Positions 1 through 9,127 are shown, counted from the first letter of the stretch. The stretch is DNA of 64,000 nucleotides from Leptotrichia sp. oral taxon 847 (GCF_001553645.1 NZ_CP014231.1:2130936-2194935), one strand, 5' to 3'. Numbers and translations: made by a program. Notes: a model not told the origin generated them from the sequence alone.

Positions 1-32
1 GTTTGTGAAGCCTTGACAAATGATTATAACAT

Positions 33-73
33 AAAAAAAAGCCCCATTCAATAATGAACAAGGCTTTTTTTTT
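33..73. terminator. Bidirectional-looking intrinsic terminator
   Basis: An A-rich arm ending in GCC (33-43) pairs with GGC followed by a T run (62-73). The result is a stem with A/T tracts on both sides that could stop transcription in either direction. It lies just before the acyltransferase promoter and probably ends whatever gene precedes the window. Confidence 0.6.
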
Positions 74-173
74 CACAATTTGCCATATTATAACCGTTAG
101 GTTTTTATCCGTAAATATTATAACATTTCTAAAGATAAATTTCAATATTAAAAATTAATTTTTTTATTTTTTG

Positions 174-182
174 TGGTATAAT
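174..182 (+). promoter_or_regulatory. Extended -10 promoter of the acyltransferase gene
   Basis: TGGTATAAT gives a perfect -10 hexamer (177-182) with the TGn extension. I see no good -35 box at 17 bp, which is usual for extended -10 promoters. The start codon lies 33 bases further on, after AAAGGAGC. Confidence 0.55.
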
Positions 183-215
183 TTATTAAATAGATTATGT
201 TTAAAGGAGCATTTT

Positions 216-1079
216 ATGAAAACAACCATAGATTTTATAATATTCTCAATTTTTTATATTTTTATAAAAATCTTTAACTTTTTTCCACCGAAAATTCGTC
301 TAAAAATATCTGAATTTATTGGAGTTCTGCTTTTTTATCTCATTCCAAAAGGAAGAAAATTGTCGTATCGTAACTTAAATTTGATTTTAAATGAGCAAAA
401 TAGTTTTAATTATTCAAAGAAAAAAATTAAGGAAATTGCGATAAAATCTTATAAAAATACAGCAAAGTCGTTTTTACTGCCTTTTTGGATATATGAATAT
501 TTTGAGAATTTTCCGCCAAAAATATATAATTCTGAATTACTGAAAAAATTAAAGAGTGAAAATGAACGGATTATTCTTGTTACTTCACATTTCGGATTTT
601 TTCATGCAAGTCTTTTTCCAACGGGAAATGATAGGATGTTTATCCCAATTAGAATTATTCCAAATAAATTTATTGAATCCTATATGGATAAAATTCGTTT
701 TAGAAACAATATGACTTATTTTCCGGAGCAGAACTACAAGTCCTTTTTGAAAAAGAAAAATTCAAAGGGCGTTTTTGTGCTTTTAAGTGATGTAAGAAAA
801 CCAGGTGGCGATAAAATCACATTTTTTGGCTTACCCACTACTAATTCAGGCTTTCCTGCCTATTTTTCCAAGAAAGAGAATATTCCGATTGTTATTATTC
901 ACAATGAAGTTGATAAAAACAATATTTGCCACATTTTTATAGACAAAGTCATCCATCCTGAAAATTACAAAAATAGACACGAAATAATGAAATCTATTTT
1001 AGCTGAATACGAAAAAATTATCTTAAACCTGCCGGAACAATGGTTCTGGTTTCAGGACAGATGGCGGGATGGAATCTAA
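216..1079 (+). CDS. LpxL/HtrB-like lysophospholipid acyltransferase
   Basis: The protein is about 287 residues and resembles the LpxL/LpxM/HtrB acyltransferase family, which adds an acyl chain to lipid A precursors or related lipids at the inner membrane. Visible signs are a hydrophobic N-terminal anchor (residues about 4-25), a TSHFGF block around residues 122-127 that fits the family's HX4D/E-type active-site region, and the C-terminal WFWFQDRWR that is very typical of these enzymes. I chose the ATG at 216 because AAAGGAGC lies 6 bases before it; an in-frame TTG at 171 lies upstream of the promoter -10 box and is not credible. It faces the radical SAM cluster, so shared transcription is unlikely, but a shared role in lipid chemistry is possible (inference). 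Confidence 0.8.
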   Translation: MKTTIDFIIFSIFYIFIKIFNFFPPKIRLKISEFIGVLLFYLIPKGRKLSYRNLNLILNEQNSFNYSKKKIKEIAIKSYKNTAKSFLLPFWIYEYFENFPPKIYNSELLKKLKSENERIILVTSHFGFFHASLFPTGNDRMFIPIRIIPNKFIESYMDKIRFRNNMTYFPEQNYKSFLKKKNSKGVFVLLSDVRKPGGDKITFFGLPTTNSGFPAYFSKKENIPIVIIHNEVDKNNICHIFIDKVIHPENYKNRHEIMKSILAEYEKIILNLPEQWFWFQDRWRDGI

Positions 1080-1365
1080 CTTTTATTTTTCCTGTCCTTG
1101 ATTTTCAATATATCTTTTAAAAACTTACTAAATCTGTTAAATAAAATAAGGTTTTTTTATTTTCACAAGGGGGCAATACCCCTTGCTTCAGAACATTTGT
1201 TTTATCAAATTCTAAATATAGTCGAACCCGTTTAAAACTAAACTGTTAAAAATTATATAAATTTAGGATTTGAGTAAAATAGTTATAACTTTTTATTTCG
1301 GTTTTAAAGCAGTTTTGCTGTATCTTTGAAATTATCACAATACTTACGACTTATTTTACTGAAAA
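1080..1365. other. Convergent spacer with a G/C hairpin
   Basis: This 286-bp spacer separates convergent genes. The only clear structure is a short hairpin, CAAGGGG (1166-1172) with CCCCTTG (1179-1185). A run of T lies on its left flank, so it could serve as a terminator for the leftward cluster. No gene is visible. Confidence 0.4.
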
Positions 1366-2700
1366 TTATTTTGGAGCTTCATCCAAGTTTTGTGCATACG
1401 GTAAATCATATTTCCCCATAACTTCTTTTTTCAAATTAAAGTTTTGTGCAAAAAATATTGCAAACATTCCCAAATCATGGCTTCGTTTTAACTGCATAAA
1501 TCCTCTTTTAAGTATTGAACGCCATCCAAAAAAACTTTTTCTTGCATTGGCACATTTTTTGGAAAGTTCATCGGGAGTCTGATCACTTGGAAGAAAGGAA
1601 ATTCGTCCGTATGGGTATTTTTCATCCAGCCACCATTTTTCACTAAGAAGCCGTTTTTCTTCTCTTAATTTTCTATAAACGCCTGTTTTTGGGAATGGTA
1701 CAAGATGGTTAAATGCTGCAAAATAAAATCCATGTTTTTTGGCAAATTTTACCGTTTCGTCAAAAGTCTCCTGTGTATCGTTTCCGTATCCAAATACAAA
1801 AGTGGCATAAATTCCGATTCCATAACTATGAATTTTTTCCGTCAGTTCATTTATTTCCCCAACGCCATTTCTCCAGCTTTTTCCCATATCCTTCAAAATA
1901 TTTGGATTCATTGACTCGTATCCAATCAAAATCATTTTACATCCACTTTTTTTCATCCAGTACAGCAATTCATCATTTTTTGCAATGGTAATAGCCCCTT
2001 GCGTTACCCATTTTATATTTAATGGAGCAATCGCCTTGCAAATCTCAATTGCATGTTTATGATCCGCCACAAAATTATCATCAATAAAAAAAACATACTT
2101 CTTTCCAGAATTTTTTATATCCTGTACAATTTCCTCAATAGGTCGTCTAAAATATTTTTTCTGATAATATGAATGAATTGCACAGAAATCACACCCAAAA
2201 TTACATCCACGCCCTGTTTCAATCAGTGCAAGCGGTGAATATTTCCTGTCCTTGTAAATACTCCTGTCAGGCATTGCAAAAGACGTAGTTACCCCATAAT
2301 ACCGTTTTTCCAGCTTATTCTTGCTCAAATCGTTCAACATCTTTGTCCACACGCTTTCTGCATTTCCCAAAATAATCGAATCAAAATGTTCCAGACACTC
2401 GTCAGGCTCTACAGTTGGATGATATCCCCCTGCAAGTGCCTTTATCCCTCTTTTCTGAAATTTTTTTGCTATTTCGTAAGCCCTTTTGGCAGTATAAGTT
2501 TCTACAGAAATCACAACCAAATCTGTATTTTCCTCATAATTTATAAACTCATTCCTGTCGTCCATAAAATTCGTTTCAACATCCTCAGGAGTTAAAGATT
2601 TTAAAACTGCAATCATAAGCGGTTCCATATTTTTCCATGTTTTTATATATTTCTGCCCTTTTTTCTTTCCAATGGCTGGCAGTATAAATGTTATTTTCAC
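1366..2700 (-). CDS. Cobalamin-binding-type radical SAM protein, paralogue 1
   Basis: The 444-residue protein has an N-terminal Rossmann-like B12-binding-type domain (residues about 1-130; note GGYHPT at 91-96). A radical SAM core follows, with the iron-sulfur ligands C166-x3-C170-x2-C173 in GCNFGCDFC. These enzymes use a 4Fe-4S cluster and SAM to make a 5'-deoxyadenosyl radical. Members with a B12 domain often methylate or rearrange unreactive carbons, but the substrate here is unknown. The start is GTG, with CTCCTT (complement AAGGAG) 8 bases upstream. It is the last gene of the leftward cluster, only 25 bases after the stop of the interrupted paralogue 2. It is closest to paralogue 5: both begin with a GKKKGQKYI block and share ETYTA. 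Confidence 0.85.
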   Translation of the reverse strand: MKITFILPAIGKKKGQKYIKTWKNMEPLMIAVLKSLTPEDVETNFMDDRNEFINYEENTDLVVISVETYTAKRAYEIAKKFQKRGIKALAGGYHPTVEPDECLEHFDSIILGNAESVWTKMLNDLSKNKLEKRYYGVTTSFAMPDRSIYKDRKYSPLALIETGRGCNFGCDFCAIHSYYQKKYFRRPIEEIVQDIKNSGKKYVFFIDDNFVADHKHAIEICKAIAPLNIKWVTQGAITIAKNDELLYWMKKSGCKMILIGYESMNPNILKDMGKSWRNGVGEINELTEKIHSYGIGIYATFVFGYGNDTQETFDETVKFAKKHGFYFAAFNHLVPFPKTGVYRKLREEKRLLSEKWWLDEKYPYGRISFLPSDQTPDELSKKCANARKSFFGWRSILKRGFMQLKRSHDLGMFAIFFAQNFNLKKEVMGKYDLPYAQNLDEAPK

Positions 2701-2725
2701 TGTTTTTCTCCTTTTTTCTCAACGT

Positions 2726-2878
2726 CTATTTATCAAATTTTATCTTCCCATACTTCCTAAATTTCCGTGCATGCTGTCTTGAAAATACTTCCAGAATGAA
2801 TTTCAGCCCCTTATTCCTAGAAGTTTTCACTCTTCTTAAAATTCGCTTGAAAGTGAAAGTGTCAAGCCACAATTTCTG
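2726..2878 (-). CDS. 3' exon of the split radical SAM paralogue 2
   Basis: Read leftward from 2878, this stretch encodes 50 residues (beginning QKLWLDTFTF) and a TAG stop at 2726-2728. It has no start codon of its own. It is rich in Lys/Arg like the C-termini of the other radical SAM paralogues and lies just downstream of the IStron end. Joined to the 5' exon after removal of 1,946 nt, it gives one open frame of 441 codons, matching the 434-444 residues of its sisters. The join is in frame whether the boundary is placed at TAT/CAG or two bases earlier. Confidence 0.8.
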   Translation of the reverse strand, partial: QKLWLDTFTFKRILRRVKTSRNKGLKFILEVFSRQHARKFRKYGKIKFDK

Positions 2879-2954
2879 AACCTCCCACGACTAAAGTCGC
2901 AGGGTTCTAAAATCTTTAAAAATATTTAAAAATTTTCTAAGAAGTCTGATAGTA

Positions 2955-4202
2955 CTACACTATCCTTATTCTTTTAGGCGTGTTCAGCTCACCTCTATTG
3001 TATAGGATACTTAAATCCACAACTTTACTTTTTCTTAATATGTTTAATGCTCCATTACAATCTGCATTTATGAGTTTACCTTTTTTTGTTTGATATAGTC
3101 CTCTTTTTATTCTTTTTCCACTGAATATATATTCTTTTTGATTTTCTTTATCATATATTGGAATTTCATCTCCATCAAAGAAACTTGCTTTTGATGTATA
3201 ACTCTCTTCTTGCAGTTTAAATTCTATTCCATATAGTTTACATAGATATATTAATTTATCTCTTAATTTTCCATATGGTATATTCACAAAATTTTGATTA
3301 TTTATACTTCCTATATTTGAATTTCTTTGAAAATCCTCATTATATCCTAAAACTATCTTTCCTATATCATTATTAAGACAATAATTTACAATTATTCTTC
3401 CTGCTTTTGAAAGATAATCATTTATACGATTATTTCTCTTTCTAGTTATTCTCTTTTGTCTTAATGTTGTGCGGGAGGTCTTTTGTTTATCTTTTATGCT
3501 TTGTAATTTTGCATTTATCTTGTTATAGTATTGATTTATTGATTTTAATTTTCTACCATCTATTAAAAATGATGCTCCATTATTAGTTACACAAGTACAA
3601 AGATTGTCTATACCTAAATCTATTCCTAGTCCATTTTCTTTATTTAATTCCCTTTGAACTTCTTCTACTTCATAAGTATATTGAATTTCAAAGTACCTAG
3701 AATGTTGTTTGGGTATTATTCTAATCTCTTTTATTTTCTTGCCTTTTAATACTGGTGGTAGTTTAATTTTAACTTCTTGATGAGTTTTCTTAAACGAATT
3801 TGAATAAGGAACTATCAGAATATCATCTTTTAATCTTACAAAACCTATAACAAGAGTTGTAAATCCATCTTTAGCAAGATATTTAGGTAATTTTATTTTT
3901 TTATTATCATATTGACCATTCTTAGCAAGTTTTAAAAGTCCAAAAAATGATTTGAAACTTCCGTCTACTTCTTTTAGAATTTGTTGAGCCATATTAGAAT
4001 TTAATTTCTTGTAATTCTCACTGTTTTTAAGCATTTTATAGTTTTCATTATAACTTAAATACTTTTTCTTATTAAAATAGTATTGTCTAATATTATATAT
4101 AGCTTCATTAGTTAAGTTCTTTGCTATATGACATAGATATTTTAAAATTCTAAACTCCTTTTTACTAAGATGTTTTACTTGTTGTTTTAAAGTTAAATAC
4201 AT
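2955..4202 (-). CDS. tnpB: TnpB, RNA-guided nuclease of the IStron
   Basis: The protein is about 415 residues and carries the RuvC-like catalytic residues of TnpB: Asp in GIDLGIDNL (about D195), Glu in LGYNEDF (about E289) and Asp in NADCNGALNI (about D381). TnpB uses a transposon-end RNA to cut DNA and helps the element persist. The usual C4 zinc-ribbon cysteines between the second and third catalytic blocks are not seen; the region has SYTSKASFFDGDE and SGKRIKRG instead. I chose the ATG at 4202 because AAAGGAGG lies 8 bases upstream; an in-frame GTG at 4211 overlaps that ribosome site. No tnpA is present, so movement would need a transposase supplied elsewhere. Confidence 0.9.
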   Translation of the reverse strand: MYLTLKQQVKHLSKKEFRILKYLCHIAKNLTNEAIYNIRQYYFNKKKYLSYNENYKMLKNSENYKKLNSNMAQQILKEVDGSFKSFFGLLKLAKNGQYDNKKIKLPKYLAKDGFTTLVIGFVRLKDDILIVPYSNSFKKTHQEVKIKLPPVLKGKKIKEIRIIPKQHSRYFEIQYTYEVEEVQRELNKENGLGIDLGIDNLCTCVTNNGASFLIDGRKLKSINQYYNKINAKLQSIKDKQKTSRTTLRQKRITRKRNNRINDYLSKAGRIIVNYCLNNDIGKIVLGYNEDFQRNSNIGSINNQNFVNIPYGKLRDKLIYLCKLYGIEFKLQEESYTSKASFFDGDEIPIYDKENQKEYIFSGKRIKRGLYQTKKGKLINADCNGALNILRKSKVVDLSILYNRGELNTPKRIRIV

Positions 4203-4319
4203 AGATATCACCTCCTTTTCATCAGAGATATTATACCATGTATTCTACATTTTATCTGTCAAAAAAGTAATATTTTTTATTTATTTTTAAATATTTTTAA
4301 AGTTTTTAAAACCCCACAA

Positions 4320-4824
4320 CAGTGGGAAGCGTCGTTCACATAAGTTCGCTACTACTTATGCAGTTCTCAAAGATTTTATATCTTATGAACTTCTTGTTAT
4401 CTCTAACAAGCACAGACTATATCTTATCCATATCTTATATTCATAACAATTATATTTGTTACTACCTAAGATTTAGGTGAAACCACTTCCAATACCAATC
4501 GCTTGTATTGTACTCCCCTCACGAGGGATAGTCGTTGAACTTTCCTTTTCAGGCTTAGCTGCTGATTGTCTATTATCATAATGTTTAGGATTTAACCTTG
4601 CACCATCTAGTATATTTTTTTTGCTTTCGCTACCTTCACATTTGCCTCTTATGAGTAAGATTGCTATGTTGTGGTCATACTAGCTTTAAGAGTTCCCAGC
4701 AATTCAGTTTCTTTGTTGCACGGTTTTTCTTCCGTGTCTACATACAAGTTTCCCTATATGCTTACTAAAATTCTCAAACAATTCATCTCATGACTAAAAG
4801 TCGCGAGTGTTCTTGCATTATTTA
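4320..4824 (-). ncRNA. Group I intron ribozyme core of the IStron
   Basis: Read leftward, the conserved elements occur in the canonical order. P is AATTGCTGGGAACTC within 4683-4704, Q is AATCAGCAGCTAAG at 4554-4567, R is GTTCAACGACTATCC at 4526-4540, and S is AAGATATAGTCTG at 4413-4425. GACTAT of R pairs with ATAGTC of S (P7), and GCTG of P pairs with CAGC of Q (P4). No open reading frame covers this stretch. The RNA is expected to fold and remove the whole 1,946-nt insertion from the transcript. P1, the splice-site helix, was not resolved by eye. Confidence 0.85.
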
Positions 4825-5997
4825 ATAAAATTCCTTTTGCAATGTTTCATAACTCATATTTTTAGGCTTGAATACGACTGTTTCAGTGTCGTAGTAATAC
4901 CAGTCCTCTGTAAGCAATCTGCCTTCTTCTTTTAACTGATTAAAAAAAGGTGTTCCTGGATACGGAGTAATTATGTTATATCTTGGCACATCTACTCCAA
5001 TTTCCTCAATAATATCGGGAATTTGGCGAATTGACTCCACTGTGTCAGTTTCCATTCCTATCATAAGTGTGGAAAGGACTGATATTCCATAAGATTGAAT
5101 CGTTTTTACGAGTTTTTTGTATTCTGCGACATTGTTAAATTTTTTATTTACTCCATCAAGATTTTCCTGAACAAAACTTTCCAAGCCAATAACCAAGCCT
5201 ATACAGCCAGATTCTTTCATTAACTGCAGAATTTTTTTATCATTACCGATATTTATTGTTGCGGAAGCCGTCCATTTTATTTTTAATTTTTTCAATTCTT
5301 CCATTAGCTGAATGGCGTAATTTCTGTTGCCTAAAAAGTTTGGATCAAGGAATATCCATTTTTTGGGCTTATTTGTTTTTATTTCATTTATCACGTACTC
5401 TATGCTTTTTATCTGATTTTTTCCAGAATACATCTTTGTGATGGAGCAGTAGGAGCATTTATTTGGACAGCCGTTGTTTGCGACGATTGTGCCATAATTT
5501 TTGAAATATTTTTTATTTTTCAAAAGTTTTCGGTTTAATGGCTTCGGTTCATAATCATTTCCAACGAGGTTAAAATATTCTCTTTTTGGAGTTCCATTTG
5601 TAAAATCTTCAAGAAACATCGGAAATGAAATTTCAGCAGCGCCCGTAATTACTGTATCAAAATATTGTAATGCCTCTTCTTTCAAAGCTGTCGCATAATG
5701 TCCGCCAATTAATGTATACGCTCCTTTATTTTTCCAAAACTTGGCAATCTCTTTTGCCCTTTTCGATCCTGAAATTACCGAAGAAATACAAATTACATCA
5801 AATTTTTCATTTTCATATTTTTTAGAAGTAGCATCCCATTTTTCCACACCTTCGTCGACAATAACGACATCAGCGTTATACTTTCTGTCAATTAGTGATT
5901 CCAGCGTTATTAACGTAATTTGCGGATAATATTTTCTTTTGTGAATCGAGTTGTATTTGTAAATGTTATCCTTTGCTAAAACAAGCATTATTCTCAT
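4822..5997 (-). CDS. Radical SAM paralogue 2, 5' exon interrupted by the IStron
   Basis: This stretch encodes 391 residues with the B12-binding-type N-terminal domain (GGHYAT near residue 98) and the radical SAM ligands C177-x3-C181-x2-C184 in GCPNKCSYC. It stops early, at a TAA formed by the first bases of the IStron. All four sister proteins are 434-444 residues, and the missing end is found intact at 2726-2878. If the intron splices, the full product is 441 residues; without splicing it lacks only the C-terminal basic tail. Its start overlaps the stop of paralogue 3 by 4 bases, so the two are translationally coupled. Confidence 0.85.
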   Translation of the reverse strand: MRIMLVLAKDNIYKYNSIHKRKYYPQITLITLESLIDRKYNADVVIVDEGVEKWDATSKKYENEKFDVICISSVISGSKRAKEIAKFWKNKGAYTLIGGHYATALKEEALQYFDTVITGAAEISFPMFLEDFTNGTPKREYFNLVGNDYEPKPLNRKLLKNKKYFKNYGTIVANNGCPNKCSYCSITKMYSGKNQIKSIEYVINEIKTNKPKKWIFLDPNFLGNRNYAIQLMEELKKLKIKWTASATINIGNDKKILQLMKESGCIGLVIGLESFVQENLDGVNKKFNNVAEYKKLVKTIQSYGISVLSTLMIGMETDTVESIRQIPDIIEEIGVDVPRYNIITPYPGTPFFNQLKEEGRLLTEDWYYYDTETVVFKPKNMSYETLQKEFY

Positions 5998-7298
5998 AAT
6001 TTTATTCCTTTTTTGTTATAAACTTCTTTTCGATTGATATAATTTACAGCAAGAAATACAAGGGCATGTTTAAAATTGGCAGCACCGTCAAATAGCCTTT
6101 TCCAGATACTCGAATGTCTGTTATATTCCACCTTGCACTTCAAAATTCCCGCCTCAAATTCCTCGATCGTCATATTATATGGCTCAAAGCACGCTTTCCC
6201 ATAACGAAAGTTCTCATCCAGCCACCATCTTTCATAAAGAAGTCTTCCTTCTTTTTTTAATCTTTCATAAAAAGGAGTTCCTGGTATCGGCAATGCCGGG
6301 TTAAAGCCTGCAAGAAAAAATTTATGCTTTTTAGAAAATTCCAGAATCTCATCAAAGCAGTTTTTATCATCATAATCATACCCAATTACATAGCTTGCGT
6401 GTACAAGTATCCTGTATTTTTTATAGATATCAATGATTTTTTCATAGTCAAACTTATAATTTGCAACCTTTTTCATCTTCTTAATATTTTTTATATTTAT
6501 ATTTTCAAATCCCAGAAGCATTTCAATGCACCCCGCTTCTGACATCAATTTTATCAATTTCTCATCTCTTGCAATATCAATACTGCCTTGACAAGCCCAT
6601 TTTATCTTCAATTTTTTCAATTCTTCAAATAACTGCAAAGCCTTTTTCTTATTGGCAAAAATATTATCATCCACAAAATAAACAATTTTTGCCCTTTTAT
6701 TCGTTCTAAAAATTTCTTTTACCTCGTTTATCACATTTTCAATGCTCCTATGCTGAAAATCTCCCTTGTGAACCGCTCCAATTGTACAAAATTCACATTG
6801 GTGCATACACCCTCGTCCAAACTGAACTGGTACGACAAAAGAATATTTTTTCCCCTTGTAAATGCTTCTGTCGTAGACAACATCATTAATATCAGGCAAT
6901 TTTGTACACCCATATCTCTTTTTTGGTACTCCATTTTCCAAATCACGCAAAAATTCATTCCAGGTAATCTCACCACTTCCCACACAAACCGTATCAGCAT
7001 GTTCCTGCACCTCATCAGGCATAAGTGAAGCGTGATACCCTCCAATCATCACATAAACCCCACGTTTCCTATAATTATCCGCCAGTTCATAAGCCCGTCT
7101 AGCCGTCATCGTAAACGTAGAAATCACAACTAAATCAACCTCAAGATCCATCGGAATATCCTCAATCCTATCATCAAACAGCATAAGCTCATGTCTAGTC
7201 TTATCCGTAAGCCCCGAAAGCACCGCAAAAGCCAGTGGCTCTATCGCATCATTGGAACGTTTCCCCCCCATATTTGGACGTAAAAAAGCTATTTTCAT
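5994..7298 (-). CDS. Cobalamin-binding-type radical SAM protein, paralogue 3
   Basis: The 434-residue protein has a B12-binding-type domain with GGYHAS near residue 86, then the cluster ligands C164-x3-C168-x2-C171 in GCMHQCEFC. The ATG at 7298 follows AAGGAG by 7 bases; the in-frame TTG six codons earlier lies within the ribosome site region and is rejected. It overlaps paralogue 2 by 4 bases. Upstream it is separated from paralogue 4 by about 500 bp that contain a copy of the window's hairpin repeat. The reaction and substrate are unknown. Confidence 0.85.
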   Translation of the reverse strand: MKIAFLRPNMGGKRSNDAIEPLAFAVLSGLTDKTRHELMLFDDRIEDIPMDLEVDLVVISTFTMTARRAYELADNYRKRGVYVMIGGYHASLMPDEVQEHADTVCVGSGEITWNEFLRDLENGVPKKRYGCTKLPDINDVVYDRSIYKGKKYSFVVPVQFGRGCMHQCEFCTIGAVHKGDFQHRSIENVINEVKEIFRTNKRAKIVYFVDDNIFANKKKALQLFEELKKLKIKWACQGSIDIARDEKLIKLMSEAGCIEMLLGFENINIKNIKKMKKVANYKFDYEKIIDIYKKYRILVHASYVIGYDYDDKNCFDEILEFSKKHKFFLAGFNPALPIPGTPFYERLKKEGRLLYERWWLDENFRYGKACFEPYNMTIEEFEAGILKCKVEYNRHSSIWKRLFDGAANFKHALVFLAVNYINRKEVYNKKGIKL

Positions 7299-7429
7299 TT
7301 TTCTTCTCCTTATCAATAATTTAATTTATTATCTTAAACATTATAATTAAATTTAAAATTTTATTTATATAAAGTTTTTAACTATTTTTTAAATATCACA
7401 ATTGGTATTATTGAATTAAAATGTTGTGA

Positions 7430-7680
7430 TTTTTTTGGAATAAAATTGATTGTCCGAGCAAAGCAAGTTTCATTTTCGCAGTAATTTTAAGTTTATCCAA
7501 ATAATTAAAATCTTGGAAATTAATAATAAATATTTTTTAGTTTAATAAACCGGCGGAGCTTTTATTTGTTCAGCTACGACTGTCTGACGACTGGAAGGAG
7601 GAGTTTCGGAGCTGGGCAAATAAAAGTCGGAGTCTAGCCATAGGTGCAGGATTTGCGGCAATGAGCAATCCTGCGAAAAA
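7430..7680 (-). repeat. Diverged copy C of the hairpin repeat family
   Basis: The 490-bp gap in the cluster holds sequence related to the two large repeats at 13.3 and 21.2 kb. Part of it (7430-7480) matches one strand of the family (GTGATTTTTTTGGA then a run like GATTGTCCGAGC). The remainder (7549-7680) matches the other strand, ending in GCGGCAATGAGCA. Arms at 7559-7575 and 7610-7626 form the hairpin CTTTTATTTG/CAAATAAAAG. The hairpin position is conserved with the other copies but its bases differ in a compensating way. A weak frame of 88 codons crosses it and is not believed to be a gene. Confidence 0.6.
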
Positions 7681-7807
7681 AAGAAAAACATAATAAAAAT
7701 AGTAAAAACTGTTATTAAACAAAATAATCTAATATTAAATTCTATCAGAAAATAGAAACTATAATTCCTTGCTAATATAGTATGTAATTCAAATTTTAAG
7801 ATTAACA

Positions 7808-9127
7808 TCAGATATTTGGAATATCAGAATTATCTGTCATTTTTTCAAAAGTAAATTCCTCCAATTTATCTGCATAATGTCTGTATCCTAAATTTGTATT
7901 TAGAAGAATTGGTGCAATAATGCTAAATCTTGCAATTCTTTTTAAAATTGAGCTTACTTTATAAGTTTCCCTCCAAGCGTAAATTCCACCTTCCTGAAGT
8001 TCCTGTGCTGTCATTTTTTTTGGATGGAATACAGCGTGCTGAACGTCATACATTGTCCAGTTTTTTTCAAAAATTCTGCCTTGCTTTTGCAAATCATTGT
8101 AAAGTTTTGTTTTAGGAAATGGAGTTAATATAGAATATCTTGGCAAGTCAACTTTCATTTTTATTACTTCCTCCACAGTTCGCTTGAATATATCCTTATC
8201 ATCGCCATCTGCACCGAATGTAAAAGTTCCGTTTACAGCAATATCATAATGATGCAGCTTTTTCATAAGCAAATGGTAATCAGCCATAACATTTACCCCT
8301 TTATTCATAGCCCGCAACGATTCCTTCGAAACAGCTTCAAATCCAATAAGCAAGCCCTTACAGCCACTTTTTGCCATTAGCTTTATCATTTCGTCATCGT
8401 GAACAAGGTTGGAAGTTGCCAGCCCGAACCACCATTTTTTTAATGGTATCAGTTCTAAGAACAATTTTTTTGCATAATTTTTGTCGGCAATTAAATTTAA
8501 ATCTAAGAATAAAACTTCCTTTTTCTTAAAAGTCTCAATTTCCGCAATAATTTCATTAATCGGTCTTTTTAAAAATGTTGGATATAAAGCCTTTCCAACG
8601 CAGAAAGAACAGTCAAAAGAGCAGCCTTTGGTTGCCTCAATGCTGTTTATCGAAACATATCTTTCCTTTTTCAAAAGTTCCCTTTTTGGTAATTTCAAAT
8701 TTTCCAGGCTATTTTCCTTCTGCACATAAAATTTCTTTAAACTGTTATTTCTCGCATCTTCCATTATTTCCGTAAAAAGCCATTCAGAACGCCCAATTAC
8801 AACAGAATCACAATGCTGTATCGCCTCTTCTGGACAAAGTGTCGGATGCGGTCCACCTAAAATAACCTTTTTTCCTTTGCTTTTAAAGTATCTTGCGTAT
8901 TTATACACTCTTTCCGAGGTTCCCGTAATAGAAGTCATAACCACAATATCCGCATCCAGTTCAAGCGGTATTTTTTCAATTGTTTCATCATGAATTACAA
9001 CTTCGATGTCTTCTGGGATATACGCCGCAAGTGTCGATAATGTGAGCGGTGCATAGTGAATCGCCTTCTTAAATGTTCCGTTAAACCTGTACATTGCCCC
9101 TGCCGGTGCCAGTAATGCCACTTTCAT
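7808..9127 (-). CDS. Cobalamin-binding-type radical SAM protein, paralogue 4
   Basis: The 439-residue protein has the B12-binding-type domain (GGPHPT at 91-96) and the radical SAM motif C169-x3-C173-x2-C176 in GCSFDCSFC. Its start overlaps the end of the GH3 gene by 4 bases, so the two are cotranslated. It shares with paralogue 2 the N-terminal YAPLTL/YYPQITL-like region and the RYSILTPFP/RYNIITPYP block, which makes these two one subgroup. Substrate unknown. Confidence 0.85.
   Translation of the reverse strand: MKVALLAPAGAMYRFNGTFKKAIHYAPLTLSTLAAYIPEDIEVVIHDETIEKIPLELDADIVVMTSITGTSERVYKYARYFKSKGKKVILGGPHPTLCPEEAIQHCDSVVIGRSEWLFTEIMEDARNNSLKKFYVQKENSLENLKLPKRELLKKERYVSINSIEATKGCSFDCSFCVGKALYPTFLKRPINEIIAEIETFKKKEVLFLDLNLIADKNYAKKLFLELIPLKKWWFGLATSNLVHDDEMIKLMAKSGCKGLLIGFEAVSKESLRAMNKGVNVMADYHLLMKKLHHYDIAVNGTFTFGADGDDKDIFKRTVEEVIKMKVDLPRYSILTPFPKTKLYNDLQKQGRIFEKNWTMYDVQHAVFHPKKMTAQELQEGGIYAWRETYKVSSILKRIARFSIIAPILLNTNLGYRHYADKLEEFTFEKMTDNSDIPNI

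Larger units (their letters stand above)
2879..4824 (-). mobile_element. IStron: group I intron fused to an IS605-type tnpB element
   Basis: The 1,946-nt insertion lies inside a radical SAM gene in the sense orientation. Its 5' part (right side here) carries group I intron signature elements and its 3' part carries tnpB. Both ends have IS605-like short hairpins around GACT(A)AAAGTC: CGACTAAAGTCG near 2887-2898 and GACTAAAAGTC near 4792-4802. The first three bases of the insertion make the TAA that would end the unspliced protein. This arrangement matches the IStron class known from Clostridioides difficile (CdISt1), in which the intron splices out so the host gene still works. The exact boundary is ambiguous by about two bases. 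Confidence 0.85.

Noticed and set aside
1140..1190. Possible fourth copy of the hairpin repeat (T-rich stretch, then CAAGGGG...CCCCTTG)
   Set aside because: Only a short part resembles the AAGGGGAAA/TTTCCCCTT stem of copy A; too little to claim homology by eye.
2688..2879. Short rightward frame between radical SAM paralogue 1 and the IStron
   Set aside because: It lies opposite the 3' exon of the split radical SAM gene, which explains the sequence better.
4205..4824. A decayed tnpA gene upstream of tnpB
   Set aside because: No frame or residue pattern of an IS200-type transposase is present; the group I intron elements account for the stretch.
7542..7808. An 88-codon leftward frame between radical SAM paralogues 3 and 4
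   Set aside because: Its second half runs through the non-coding hairpin repeat, the rest is low complexity, and it has no convincing ribosome site.
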